NCBI RefSeq assembly: GCF_032118995.1
Contig: NC_092661.1
Span: 1,924,501 to 1,988,500, forward strand
DNA length: 64,000 nucleotides
Direction: 5' to 3'
DNA from: Asterias amurensis
Lineage: Eukaryota > Echinodermata > Asteroidea > Forcipulatida > Asteriidae
Shown piece after piece: positions 23,280-35,221 of the stretch. Positions within the stretch are counted from its first letter, which is position 1; each line of letters begins with the position of its first letter. The position numbers were made by a program, and so were the translations under genes. The notes below the pieces were generated by a model. It saw nothing but the letters and a program-made list of their open reading frames with translations, was not told where the DNA came from and did no database searches.

Positions 23280-24416
23280 TTTCGTTGGTTGTCTTCAAAT
23301 CCAATCTTCAAGCTTTCCGAATTAGTTCTTAACCGGAGGGCAACGGAGATATCAGACCCGACTGGACTGTGGAATGTAGAGTTAGATCATGTCGAATGAT
23401 CGTTGTTTTAGCAAATATTCAATCTTCAGCAATATCACAAAACCTATCATGTTTCCGGTAGTATCAATGAGTTAACAGTAACACATTATCAATCATTCAT
23501 GGGCTTTCGTCGAGTAGGCCTACGTCGACAGAAAATTTCATGGCATAAATAAATAACCACTCTTCATAAACAAAGAGGATCAGGCTAGAGTGGGCTCTGT
23601 CGACTGTTTTGATTTTAGCCCGATAAAGACACAACTTTAAGAATCCAGATTGTCCTCCTCAATAGAGTTTGAGCTCAGCCTGTCAGGTCGAAGCCACACA
23701 CATCTCTCAAATTCAGTTAAAATACCAAGTGAAAACACCTATCTCAGCAGCAGGCAAACTGATCAATGACATAAACGATTGAAGTATAGCGACTTTACTA
23801 TGCTAGTTTCGACAGAACATTTGTGCAGGCAGCTGTCACTTCCGACAGTATCTCATAGTTAAAGTAACATCAGTTTCAATGCCTTCCAAGAGTAGCCTAC
23901 TACGTGTCCACACAAGTTCTCATGAGCATCAACTGTTCCAAGATTAACCTGCTAGGATTTACTCTGAGCAATGTGTTCCAGAATAGCCTGATGAAGACAT
24001 AACTTGTGACGAATCTATAGTCTAGATTACTCGCAGTAGAATAGCGAGAGCAGTGCTTCAGGGTCGAGGACACACACATCTCTCAAACTCTGTTAGAACA
24101 TGGAGGTAGAATGCCAAGTGAACACTCTATCCCAACAGCAGGCAGACTGATCAATGGCACATAAACGATCAAACGAGAACAAATATTGACAGAACTTATG
24201 TGCAGTCACTGTCACTTACAATAAATAAGCCGATGGATTAATCAACTTACCATTAGGCTCTTATTTACCAGCTCTCTGTGAAAGCTATTAGCATCGTCAT
24301 TCAAAGAGAGACTCATAGCGAAGCCCACAATAATCTGTGTCAGTATTTGTTGACATTGCGTATCAATAAGTGGATGATATTAATTAAACTGGGCCCAATT
24401 TTATAGAGCTGCTTAA
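23280..24416. other. 5' flank of GPCR B1 with a diverged internal duplication
   Basis: Two stretches, about 23680-23850 and 24058-24230, share cacacacatctctcaaa, the text gcaggca-actgatcaatg, and gtcactt further on. They form a direct repeat about 380 bases apart. No gene is seen. The same pair is at about 36580-36750 and 36957-37130 in unit 3. Confidence 0.6.
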
Positions 24417-24782
24417 AGGCAGTGGACACTATTGGTAATTGTCAAAGACTAGCCTTATCAGTTGGTGTATCTCAACATAAGCATAAAAAAACAAACCTCG
24501 GTCAATCGGTCATCGAACTTGCGAGATAATAATGAAAGAAAAACACCCCTGTCACACGAAGTTTTGTGCGTTTAGATGGTTGATTTCGAGACCTCAAGTT
24601 CTAAATCTGAGGTCTCGAAATCAAAATCGTGGAAAATTACTTCTGTCTCGAAAACTATGGCACTTCAGAGGGAGCCGTTTCTCACAATGTTTTATACCAT
24701 CAGCCTCTCCCCATTACTCGTCACCAAGAAGGGTTTTATGCTAATAATTATTTTGAGTAATTACCAATAGTGTCCACTGCCT
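24417..24782 (+). mobile_element. TTAA MITE, family 1, on the 5' side of GPCR B1
   Basis: This is a well-preserved copy: TTAA, aggcagtggacactattgg ... ccaatagtgtccactgcct, TTAA. It faces the copy at 21917 in the opposite direction, so B1 sits between inverted elements. Confidence 0.85.
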
Positions 24783-25070
24783 TTAAAGCAGAAAATAATA
24801 TTGCTTAACAAATTACTGCTTAGCAAAAATGAACACGATACCAGTCACAAATTGTACATGTGGCATGGTATAGTTTGGCTGGTAGACATCATATTCTGGT
24901 ATGCATTATTTTGTTGTGCTTAGCTATTTCTTGTGCTTAAGCAGCTCTATGAAATTGGGCCCTGGTCCTTATCCGCAATGGTAATGACGGGTACGCTTTT
25001 ACAGGAGATTCAGTTGGATACAATGATTTCATTGGACAAACGTGCAGTGACGTAAGCTTTCTGTATCTGT

Positions 25071-25133
25071 GTTTTGATTGGTCCGAGGTGATGTGGGTGC
25101 AGCTGACAAACGTCACCTCGGACCAATCAAAAC
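25071..25133. repeat. Perfect 21-bp hairpin arms with CCAAT boxes, unit 2
   Basis: The arm gttttgattggtccgaggtg (one more base, a) is exactly mirrored by tcacctcggaccaatcaaaac across a 21-base spacer. Each arm has an inverted CCAAT-type ATTGG. It could be a small MITE or a cruciform-forming regulatory site. Confidence 0.7.
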
Positions 25134-25227
25134 ACCGATATGGAAAACTTACTTTCGGTCGTCTGCATGCAGTGTACAGTAGGTTGCATTTTGCCCAAGA
25201 AAGATTGAGACCGCACTTGCATTCACC

Positions 25228-25384
25228 ATAGACCTTATCGTAAAATACTAGGTAGGTGCGCACTAGGCGTGGAGTGAGGTGCATGCTGGTCCAGCTAGCG
25301 ATCAAGTTTGAACGCCAGCTAGACCAGCATGCACCTCATTCAACAGTTAGCGCTTGCGCAATGGGTATTTGCGAAAAGGTCTAT
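25228..25384. mobile_element. 157-bp palindromic element, family 4, copy a (unit 2)
   Basis: The ends atagaccttatcg and cgaaaaggtctat are inverted repeats, and gaggtgcatgctggtc is mirrored by gaccagcatgcacctc. No coding content. Confidence 0.75.
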
Positions 25385-25626
25385 ACTCTACGTACAGATC
25401 TTTTTTACTGCAACGTCACTTCTCTCCCGAGGCTTTTCCAAAAAAAGGGGTGAAAACTATTGGAGGAGGCTGTGAATGAAAAGCAAAAAACAGCATGCAG
25501 ACTAATGAATAGCATGACGACAGGCAATTTATGTAAAAAGACACAGCCACTTTCAAGAACGACTTGATGGATTAATATTGTTTACATTAGGGGTGTGTTA
25601 CCAGTTCATTGTGAAAGCCATTAGCA

Positions 25627-25780
25627 ATAGACCTTATCGCAAATACCAATGCGCAAGCGCAGATGGTTGAATGAGGTGCATTGTGGGATAGATATGAATC
25701 AAATTTTGCTACCAGCTAGACTACAATGCACCTAATTCAAAGCTTTACGCGCGCGCCCCAGTATTTGCGAAAAGGTCTAT
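25627..25780. mobile_element. 154-bp palindromic element, family 4, copy b (unit 2)
   Basis: Related to copy a by its ends (atagaccttatcgcaaata, tatttgcgaaaaggtctat) and inner arms (gaggtgcattgtgg / tacaatgcacct), but diverged. Copy b lies 243 bases after copy a. Confidence 0.75.
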
Positions 25781-25822
25781 GTCAGTCAAAAAGAGAACCT
25801 AAATGCACCTGGCAATAATTAA

Positions 25823-26198
25823 AGGAACACGTTGCCTTGGATCGGACGAGTTGGTCTATAAAAAGCGTTTGTAACCTTTTTTATAAAATGCATACGGTTG
25901 GAAAGATGTTTTAAAAGTACAATGATCCACACAAGTTTGACTCGAAATTGCGTGGTTATCCTTTTACTGTTCGAACTAACACGGTCGGCCATTTATGGGA
26001 GTCAACAATTTGACTCCCATAAATGGCCGAAGGTGTTAGTCGACGAGGTAAAAGGAAAACCGTGCAATTACGAGGCATGTTTGTGCGGATCATTATATTC
26101 TACTTTTACAACATCTTTCTACCCATATGCATTTTATAAAAAAACGGTTACAACGCTTTTCAAAGACCAACTCGACCGATCCAAGGCAACGTGTTCCT
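25823..26198. mobile_element. TTAA MITE, family 3, complete (unit 2)
   Basis: TTAA, aggaacacgttgccttggat ... atccaaggcaacgtgttcct, TTAA. The centre is a palindrome around gtcaacaatttgactccc. A 126-codon frame that overlaps it is an accident of the palindrome. Confidence 0.85.
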
Positions 26199-26841
26199 TT
26201 AAAGCCAGGAGCTGTATTACGTTTCAATCTATGGTTGATACTATTCTGTCCTACTGTATGGTAACACTGCGTGATTGACAGCGTGAGTTATTGGGAATAA
26301 CGAAAAGAAACGACAAGAATGGAAGGCAAAAGCCAATAATTGCCGTAAGAATAATGTTTCCCCTTGTCGAGTAAAATCACGTATTAATAGACCTATATCA
26401 CGCTGTCACCATTTTGGTCATGTTCCCTGAATCCAACAGAAGTAACGGATGCTAATATTCATTTAAAAAAAAAAAAAAAAAAAAAACGTACTAATTCTCC
26501 TTCCAGCCTCGCTTTGGTTACATTGATTTGAATGGGAGAAAATCAATATGACCGCACCATGATAATGGTGTACTATGGGATTGGATAGCTTCCCAGAGTC
26601 TTTTGTCGGCTACACGGTGAGTATGCGCGGCAATCCTAAGATCCAGTTATTGATTCTGTGACGTAAGATTACCAGAATGAAAGGTGTTTTTCGCTACCAT
26701 ACCAACGGATTCGTGGGCAGTCTATATTAAACCACGATTCTATAGTATCCTTGTTTTCAAGAGAGAACTAGTAGTCCTGCGTTTAGTATACGGTTTATTT
26801 TTGCAACTATAGGTTGGTATTCAATTTGGTCATCGATTGTT

Positions 26842-26890
26842 GTGACGTAAGATTTCCAGAATGAATGGTGTTTTTCGTTACCATGGCAAA
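26842..26890 (+). promoter_or_regulatory. CRE-like and X-box-like pair upstream of P4
   Basis: TGACGTAA is at 26843-26850 and GTTACCATGGCAAA at 26877-26890 (one mismatch to the X-box), 110 bases before the ATG. A degraded second copy of the whole block lies at 26659-26710. Confidence 0.55.
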
Positions 26891-26999
26891 GGATCCTCTT
26901 GAAGTCTAAACCAAACACACTATTTTCAACAAAATTTCTGAGTAGGAGTAGATATTGTTTGTGTTCAGCAGCTCAGCATTTCAAGCCAGAGTGGAAGAA

Positions 27000-29002
27000 A
27001 TGGATGTTTTGAATAGTTTGGTTTTTCTCTTGCTTGAGATGTTTCTTGAGGTTTCAGCGTCTTTTAGTGTGAGTGGTCTTTACCGAGGGGTCTGGTACCA
27101 GCCGGTAGAGCACTACGCCCTACTAGGCCAGTCCTTCATGAATATATCAGGCATCTCTGCCGTCAGATGTTCAGTTCGGTGTCTCAGCCATCATGGATGT
27201 TTCTCTTTCAACTACGATCACGCCAATCAAGTGTGTCAGATGAACAACGCCAGTGCTGAGCACGTCTGTAACAACTTTCAAGGAATGCCGCAGTTTTCGT
27301 ATTACGACGCAACTGCAAAACCAATGACCTGCCAGGTATGTCTTTTTTTAAATGCATTTCTCGTTTTCTAACGTTTAACTCAAAGCATTTTCCTATAAAT
27401 GATATACATCAGTTACAATTGTGTTTGCTCTTATCTTGCTTTACAGAATAACTTTGTTTCTGGCAATGGAAAGTACGCTCATGTGGAGGCCTGTGGGGAT
27501 ATTGGTGAGTAATCAGATAATAGCATTTGTTTAAAGTACTTTTGATGCTGATGAAGTTTGGATTACAAATGAAGCCACTCATTTTCTCGTCTGGAGGAAA
27601 CAAATAATCACTGAAAGAGAAAAAGTAAAGATAACTCGGCACATTTTGTATAATTTTGCATGCATTACGTGCATTGTTCTGTATATGACGCCGTGCATAT
27701 TTTCATATTATGTTGTTTTTATGCCTTTACGTTAAGGGGAATGGAAGAGAAAGTGTAGATTCGTGGATTGAACGTACGAGCCGAAAGCGTAAATAACCTA
27801 CACTTTAGAGTCTTAATCTGACCTGACTCAAACAATTTCCCCCAAAATGTGAACTTTGTCAATTGACGTTTGGTCACATTTATAACTATTTTGCAAAACT
27901 TATAAGCATAACATTATTACAGTGCCTGCAACATTATAATAATAATAATAATAATAATTGTGGCTTCTTATATAACGCACACGTTGTGTCCGTCACCCAG
28001 TGAAGCTCCTGGCTCTGTAACATATTCCTGCAAGATGTGGGACTAAGTTGGAATTATGAGACCTAATTCTGACAGCACCATGAAGTGTTTTACAAGGTGC
28101 TGTGTCACAATTTGCTGCCGATCGGACCAGTAACACCGGGCGAACCCCTTCTCTTTTCAAGTGCAACGTTTTGATCAGTTTACAAGTATGTTAGCACGTT
28201 ATTCCGGTGTTCGTTGGTTCGAATCCCACTTAAGTCAATTCTTTGTTCAACCCCCAAAAGTATGTTTTTACTTACCATAATCGTCAAACTGTGTAAGTTT
28301 AATGTAAATCTGTGGACATTGTGCTTTTTGTTAGGAAAAAGTACATACCCTTTAAAAACGAGTTCTTTCTGGAATGTAGACATTATGTGTTCTATAATAG
28401 TAATATGTTTCTTTTCCCTATCCAGAGAAACTCGGTCTTGAAGATGGTTCGATCCCCGATGAGAGCCTCTCTGCTTCAAGCAACTGGGATAGAAAGCAGG
28501 TCAGCACACCGGCTGGTGGCCGTCTCAACAAGCTACCGCCTGATGATGATATCATAGGAGCTTGGCATGCTGAGGTAAAGGATACCAACCAGTGGATACA
28601 GGTGGATTTAGGCAACCCGACCTACGTCACTGGGGTACTCACACAGGGGCGTTATGGTAACCCCTATGCCCCGCAGTGGGTGACAAAGTACAAAGTGCAG
28701 TTCGAACCGCCCTCACCGGCTTGTCTTGTTGACGTGAAAGACCAACTTGGTCAAACTCAGGTATGAAGATATAACAACCTCCTTTGAAGTTTCTTTTTTA
28801 AAGGATGATATAACAAACCTTTTTAATGCTGTTAACAATACGCTTGTCTTCTTCTTTCTAGATATTCAATGGCAACACCGATAGAGACAGCATCGTGGAG
28901 AGGCGCTTCTTCAAGCCCGTCTTTGCGGTCAAGATTCGCATCGTGCCCGTTGCGTGGAATGGTTTCATCGCGCTGCGTTTCGAGCTGATTGGCTGTAAAT
29001 AA
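27000..29002 (+). CDS. PAN + F5/8C discoidin secreted protein (P4)
   Basis: Exons are 27000-27335, 27447-27504, 28426-28760 and 28862-29002: 870 nt, 289 residues, all junctions in frame (phases 0, 1, 0). The signal peptide MDVLNSLVFLLLEMFLEVSA is followed by a PAN domain (C57, C61, C67, C79, C90, C111) and a discoidin domain from C128 to C288, which are expected to pair. Discoidin motifs are EKLGLEDG, ASSNW, NQWIQVDLG, VTKYKVQFE and ALRFELIGCK. Exon 2 encodes the GKYAHVEACGDI form, unlike the KCAPVK form of the other units. The loops DRKQVSTPAGG and RYGNPYAPQ are the variable ligand-facing parts. It is the only PAN gene of unit 2, divergent from GPCR B1. An AATAAA overlaps the stop codon. Confidence 0.88.
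28010..28235 (-). repeat. SINE-like repeat in P4 intron 2, reversed
   Basis: This is a longer copy of the P2 intron element, with an ATA/ATT triplet run at about 27936-27958 next to it and the B-box text ggttcgaatccc near 28217. It occupies the middle of the 921-base intron 2. Confidence 0.55.
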
Positions 29003-29338
29003 ATTACGTGAGGTAAACGACCAACCGTAATTGTTGTAGCAAAATGGAGAGAAATCGCTTGTTGTCAGATTTGTGACCATTCTGTGACGTATTATATAAC
29101 AACATTATATATTTTGCTTCATTATCATCAATATCATAAACTCTTTGTATCTGTAGTGCTTGCACTTGTTTAGTTTTAATTTGCGATTTTACAGGCATCA
29201 TTTCAGGAGAAGGATTTCAAAACTGTGAAAAAAATCAAATAATCTAAGTTCTGAATCGTCATCCCAAGCCATGGACGTAAAACCCTCTACATCAAAAACA
29301 TTAATGGCATCCATAGTGAGTACAGAAAACATCTTTAA

Positions 29339-29708
29339 AGCCATTACAAGGCATTATACACTTTCGGTACAGAACAAAAAAGTTCACAGATTTACAAATA
29401 ATTTACATGGTTTACAGAAGGTAATGGTGAAAGACTTCTCTTGAAATATTGTTCCATGAAATGCTTTACTTTTTGAGAAAACATTAAAACAATATCAATT
29501 CTCAATAGCGAGAATTACGGATTTATTTTAAACACATGTCATGACACGGCGAAACGTGCGGAAACAAGAGTGGGTTTCCCGTTATTTTCTCCCGAGTCCG
29601 ATGACCGATTGAGCCTAATTTTTCACAGGTCTGTTATTTTATATATAAGTCGTGATACACGAAGTGTGGGACTTGGACAATACTGTTTACCGAAAGTGTA
29701 TAACGGCT
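29339..29708 (-). mobile_element. TTAA MITE, family 2, inverted, unit 2 tail
   Basis: It has the same flanks and same site as in unit 1, but the interior is reverse-complemented (ttcacagatttacaaat comes first, cgaagtgtgggacttgg last). The left end has a small duplication (gccattacaaggcatta). Confidence 0.85.
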
Positions 29709-30775
29709 TTAAAAACCAAACAATAGATTTATAAATATATATACATGTCTATTACGAAATAATAGTTTAGCTCTTCGATAAGTAGTAAAACATGTACGCT
29801 GATTTTATAATGGTGTTTGATTCTATTTTACATTTTTTGATATACAATTTAATTTGTAGGCATACAATAACCCAGTAGCAGAAGAGAGTAAAGTATAGTG
29901 AGCGAAAGTGCATGCTTATTTGTACATGCTGCAACATTCTTATTGTGTAAACTTAATTTATGGTAAAAGTAGGTTCACATTGTATATTAGCAGAGTTGGG
30001 TTTTTTTGCGCCAGGAGTGTCATCATTGACAGACATGGCGCACTAGAAATGTTCAACATTATTATTATTATTATGCACAACCTTTGGAGAGTTTTTCAAT
30101 AGCTTTCAGCAAGGCCATAGAATAATTCAATTTTTGTGTGTGGGTTTTACCACTATTTTTGGGGAGCACGGCTCTGATCTATCTTCTGTTTATTATATCT
30201 CGGAGGGAGGGGTAGTGTGATAACCTGTGGGGCGACCTCTGTCGATGAGTGGTGTCCAAGTGTTGTGTTGTTGTGAATGGCACCCATCTTGTTTGTTGTG
30301 AAGTAAAAGATTAACATGAAATCAGTCTGTCACTGTCAGCAGTAATTGAAATTGTAACGGGTAGTTTTATAGAACTCTTCATGGGTATTGATTTGTGTTT
30401 AGATAATCGTTTGGTTAGAGTGTTGTATTTTAGAGGGTTAATTGAATCATGCGTTTAGGTAACTCTATGTATAGAGTAGAAGGACATTGAAGCATATAGA
30501 GCAATGACATTGAAGCCAACATGTACGTGTTTATCATTCAATTCAATTCAATTCAATAATACGTTCCATATTCTTGTTGGAGAAAAGGAACAATATTTTG
30601 AGAATTAAACAGTACATAGAAATGTAACAAAATCAAAAGCGCATAAAATTGTACAGAAACAATATAATCTTAAAGCAAATAATAAATAAATAACTAGGAA
30701 TTAACTATGTACATGAGATGAGCGAGAGCATGAGGCTGTTCGAGTAAGCCGGGGCTTGTAGACAACAGCCTGTAT

Positions 30776-30931
<156 letters not shown>

Positions 30932-31591
30932 ACGGCGAAGAAAAAACAGGGACAAGACAAACAAAGTGTAGTCGTATCATTTGTAATTTACTGTGTCTGT
31001 GCTATCATTATTGTGTAAGGCTTAATTTCTACTTTCTTGTAAGAATAAATTAGTTACAGAATATTTATCTTCTATAATTGAGACGACATTTTGTGCAACA
31101 TGTAATATTGGTAGCTCGTCCTTTATTCTTAAGAAATATAGATCTCTTCTAAAATGCATATTAACTAGATTTATTTGTCACTGAAATTAATTTGTGCGTA
31201 CATTTATGAGTATTAGTTTTAATTCAATCTTGTAAAACAAATAAATAATGAAAAGAAATGAATATTACTTGCACTCAGTGAGTTTCAAGAACGCCAAATG
31301 GTTCAAAACACAATTTAAACACAGTCAAATAAACAAGCACCACAAAAACACAAAATCCACTCAAAAATTAAATTTCATTTTTTTTTTCTCACTCAAGGCG
31401 CGCAATTCTTATTTCTTCAATGAAAATGCTACTTAATTGAAAAAAAATCAGCTGATCAAAGAACAACATTTATTGTGAATTTACCTAAATTTTTTAATTA
31501 AAACAATTTTACCATTAACTGAAACTGCATAACATATGGTGAAATAATAAACGTTCAACATTGTTCTCTCAAAATATATTTTTTTTTGATA

Positions 31592-31945
31592 GATAGGGGC
31601 CTCCATCCTTTTGGCAAAGTTCTACTTCATGCTGTGGGTTCGAGAGTCGTGACACCGGTGTCATTAATAAGACACAACCGCGATGCTCGTCCTTCAGATG
31701 GGACATAAAGCCGTGGTCCCGTGTGTTGTTTACTTACGTAAAATAACAGTAAAGAGAAGGGGTTCACCCTCCCCCCAGTGTTCCTGGTCCGATTGGCAGA
31801 AAATTGCGCCACAGCACTCTGTAAAACATTACACGGTGCTTGCTTTCAAAGACTTCCTCATAAAAATAGCCACACACCTTGCAGGAAATACCGTATGTTA
31901 CAGCGCCAGGAGCGCCACTGAGTGATGGACATGCGCGCTATAATA
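31592..31945 (+). repeat. SINE- or LINE-tail-like repeat, unit 3
   Basis: Positional copy of the repeat at 632-992. The poly-C run is short here. Confidence 0.55.
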
Positions 31946-31972
31946 TAACATTATGCTTAACGATGACAATAT

Positions 31973-32111
31973 GAGACTTTGGAACGCTAGGTGGCAGCAG
32001 ACTGTACCAGATATATGTCCATTATTTACGTAGTTCTGAGCTTGCGCATATTACCGAGAAAAATGGATTTTACCTAGTAAGACTGCTGCCACCAAGCGTC
32101 CCAAAAGTCTC
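31973..32111. mobile_element. 139-bp palindromic element 3' of GPCR A3
   Basis: Positional copy of the element at 1015-1153. The spacer between the arms has several changes. Confidence 0.75.
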
Positions 32112-32270
32112 CTATTAATTATCATTGTAAAACCATAAGCAACAGCCGTAGGCCTATCTGTAGCTGATAGCGGTAGACGCCAATTTGGACACGGTCCAAT
32201 TGTGTGCTGAGAGATGACTGCCACTCTAAGAATCGGGCCAACTGTCTCTTGATAACAGTGATTTCGACTT

Positions 32271-33215
32271 TCACAGTTCGATATCAACTGGTGCCACTGA
32301 TCTTTTGCAGCACACAAATCGTCCCATGACGATTCTTTTGGCCACCTGACGAAAAGACTCATTAAAAAGACAGTAGATGAACACATTAAACATACTATTA
32401 CTTATTGTCAACCATACTACTACCCATTCAATTATTGGGGGAGGGGTAACGCCCATCAAAGTTGTAACTACATACGTGACAAAAGTCGGTGTGTAGCAGA
32501 TGGCAAAAATTACAGTGACAAAGAGGAATGTTTTCAACATCTTTTCTTGATCCGCTTGTGCTTTTATCTGACGGTTACGGTTCAGTTGTAGATCTTGCCG
32601 TTTACTGACTTTGATGATGTGATAGTAGACAAAAAACATGGTCGTCACAGGACCTATGTCACCAAAAATGAGGTTCAGAATATCAACAATTGCAGAGCTG
32701 TGTTCTAGAAGACATACAACTGGAGCTTTTAGGAAAACACTATTCACTCCAAAGATTAGCTTGATTCCAATTAGCCAACAAAATGAAAAGCACGATGCAA
32801 AAACTACAAGCATGATGAAGCGACGTCGGGTACACCATATCGGGAACTTATACGGCCGTGTGACGGCGATATACCGTTCAATGTTAAGAAACGAAACAGA
32901 CAGAATTGACATCATGAAAGATGCATATGTAACTACAGCAACAACTTCGCAAACGAACTGTCCGTAGACCCATTTTTCTGTGGCTGATGGCACGACACTG
33001 AGTAGTGAAATGATCCCAACTGTTAAGTCATACAACGAGAGAGTAGTCAGTAGAACCTTAGTACTGTCGGCCAAAGTTGAGACACCACGCACCACAGCAA
33101 TCGAGAGAATATTCCCCGAAATGATCAGCAAACCAATGATAACAATGAAAAATGTACGGATAACAATAAACGATTCAGGCAAACCCGAAGGGGCTGTAGT
33201 TGTCGTGGTATTCAT
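32271..33215 (-). CDS. Rhodopsin-class GPCR, type A copy 3 (A3)
   Basis: This intact 314-residue type A receptor differs from A1 and A2 at TM3 (T96, Y97, A98), in TM4-ECL2 (WLIG in place of CPVG, LKAP in place of QKAP), in TM5 (N181, G188), and by TTM rather than TIM after P189. ICL2 also has YYHII for YYRII. All landmark residues are kept, including ERY, CYTP, NVFIY and the DIEL end. In unit 3 it sits upstream of B2 on the same strand. Confidence 0.9.
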   Translation of the reverse strand: MNTTTTTAPSGLPESFIVIRTFFIVIIGLLIISGNILSIAVVRGVSTLADSTKVLLTTLSLYDLTVGIISLLSVVPSATEKWVYGQFVCEVVAVVTYASFMMSILSVSFLNIERYIAVTRPYKFPIWCTRRRFIMLVVFASCFSFCWLIGIKLIFGVNSVFLKAPVVCLLEHSSAIVDILNLIFGDIGPVTTMFFVYYHIIKVSKRQDLQLNRNRQIKAQADQEKMLKTFLFVTVIFAICYTPTFVTYVVTTLMGVTPPPIIEWVVVWLTISNSMFNVFIYCLFNESFRQVAKRIVMGRFVCCKRSVAPVDIEL

Positions 33216-34815
33216 TGTACTTATCGTTCAACAGTCAAAAGCTAAACACGTTCATCAACAAACAGGTCTTCAACAGGCTGGTCTTCAGCTATATATGCAG
33301 CTATCGCCTGAAGACGATCAGAGCATACTGATCGAAACGTCGACTTGAAACCAACGGTTCTTTTCAGAACCATCCCAACTCATTTAGAGATTATCATTAC
33401 ATGGTGTTACCACAAATCTTTCTATTATCGTATTTCCACCATGCAAAGTTTCAAATCATACTAATGCAAAGTTGCAAATCACGGCTTGTCATCAGATGTT
33501 CGTTGTTCGCAGTTAGCTACGATATTAGTGTGCTCAGTGACTTGATATACCAACTTGTATGTATTTCTTCCAAAGTAGGTCCATACATTAACATGCAGTC
33601 CAGTACATATCAAAAGGACTGCCATTTTCATCGCTATTATAACAAGTTTCCGTTCACCGTTTGATGTCTCTGAATTCCTCTCAATGGTTTTCCCCTTGTC
33701 TGAACAAAAAAAAAACGACAAGACACTGTTAAGAGCAAATTTGAGCGTGCACAATGGTTTAATTAAAGGTCGGCTAATTTTAATAGCAGCCAAACTTGTT
33801 GACTTTTAGTTGACTACTGTAGTCGACCATTAGAACCAGCCTCATGACCAAGCTTTATTTCCTGACTGGTAGCCAATTGTTTCTTGCTAACCGTGTAAAG
33901 CGCAGAATGGAACTCCATACAAATACTCCTTCTACCCTCGATCCATCCGACTATGGAACCAGCTTCCGCTGTGATGTCTCCTTCAATAGCAGCATTCAAG
34001 TGAAACTGCCCTACCAGCTATCAGAGGGATGAGGCTACATGTCGGCTCACATCTCCTCTAATTCATCCTTCAGTTTTTATCGTCTATTATCAGTTTTGTT
34101 GTCTTGTCGCCACCTTAACTTCACCTTACTTCTTATGCACTTTGCCTGTGACGTCACTTCTGTACCCTCCTTTTGGTATAACTATAACAGCTGAACAATT
34201 AAGGATTTCACCATTGAAGATTGAAACAGCAAAAATATCATGGGGCATTGGAAATGTTGAATGCCAAACTGATGGTGACTAGACTACTTAATATTCGTAT
34301 AAAAATGGTTCAATAATCACCACTTACTCAAAATTCAAAGGAAACTGTCAAAGCATGCCACCGTTTGAATGGTCATAATTATTTATGTATTGGTTTAGTA
34401 AAATCATTAGCTGAAATGTAGCAAACGAACCATAGCATCGTTGCCAGGCAACCAAATGAAACACATTATTTTGCAGTAACAAGGGTGTACTGGGTTGGCT
34501 GTGTATGACTATCAATGGTTGGTTAATTATCATTTTACAGTATTTTTTGTTTGAGTTGTCCTTTTTGATGTTTTTTTTTTCCTTGTCCATCAATTGACTT
34601 CTTGCATTGCCATTCAATAGTGAAAGACGCATTCATTTAATTAGCCACCGTATTATTTTGATTTAATTATTTTCTTACAATAATGTTCTGCTATGTTCTG
34701 CTATTGAGAGTCAGAGTTCACAAATACTGCCAATGCAAAAACTGGGGTGTTAAAATGTATGCTGTGGGTATGGTCACATATCAGATACCGAAGACAGAAT
34801 CAAAATTTACAACAT

Positions 34816-35199
34816 AGGCAGTGGACACTAGTGGTAATTACTCAAAATAACTATTATCATAAAACCTTTCTTGATAACGAGTTATGGGGATAGGTTGATA
34901 GTATAAAACATTGTGAGAAACTGCTCCCTCTGAAGTGTTGTAGTTATCGAGAAAGAAGTAATTTTCCACGAATTTGATTTCGAGACCTCAGATTTAGAAT
35001 TTGAGGTCTCGAAATCAAGCATCTGAAAGCACACAACTTCGTGTGACAAGGGTGTTTTTTCTCTCTTTCATATAGTTATCTTGCAACTCCGACGACGAAT
35101 TAAGCTTAAATTTTTACAGGTTTGTTATTTTATGCATGTTGAGATACGCCAAGTGTGAAGACTGGTCTTTGACAATTACCAATCAGTGTCCATTGTGTT
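34816..35199 (-). mobile_element. TTAA-type MITE, family 1, on the 3' side of GPCR B2
   Basis: Unit 3 counterpart of the copy at 21917-22299. Confidence 0.75.
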
Positions 35200-35221
35200 T
35201 AAGATGTACAATTGTATTCAA

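Noticed and set aside
24937-25305. 122-codon minus-strand frame
   Set aside because: It covers the CCAAT hairpin and part of a palindromic element, with no domain or signal peptide.
25898-26278. 126-codon frame after GPCR B1 (and its copy at 38797)
   Set aside because: It runs through the palindromic TTAA element, so the open frame comes from the palindrome.
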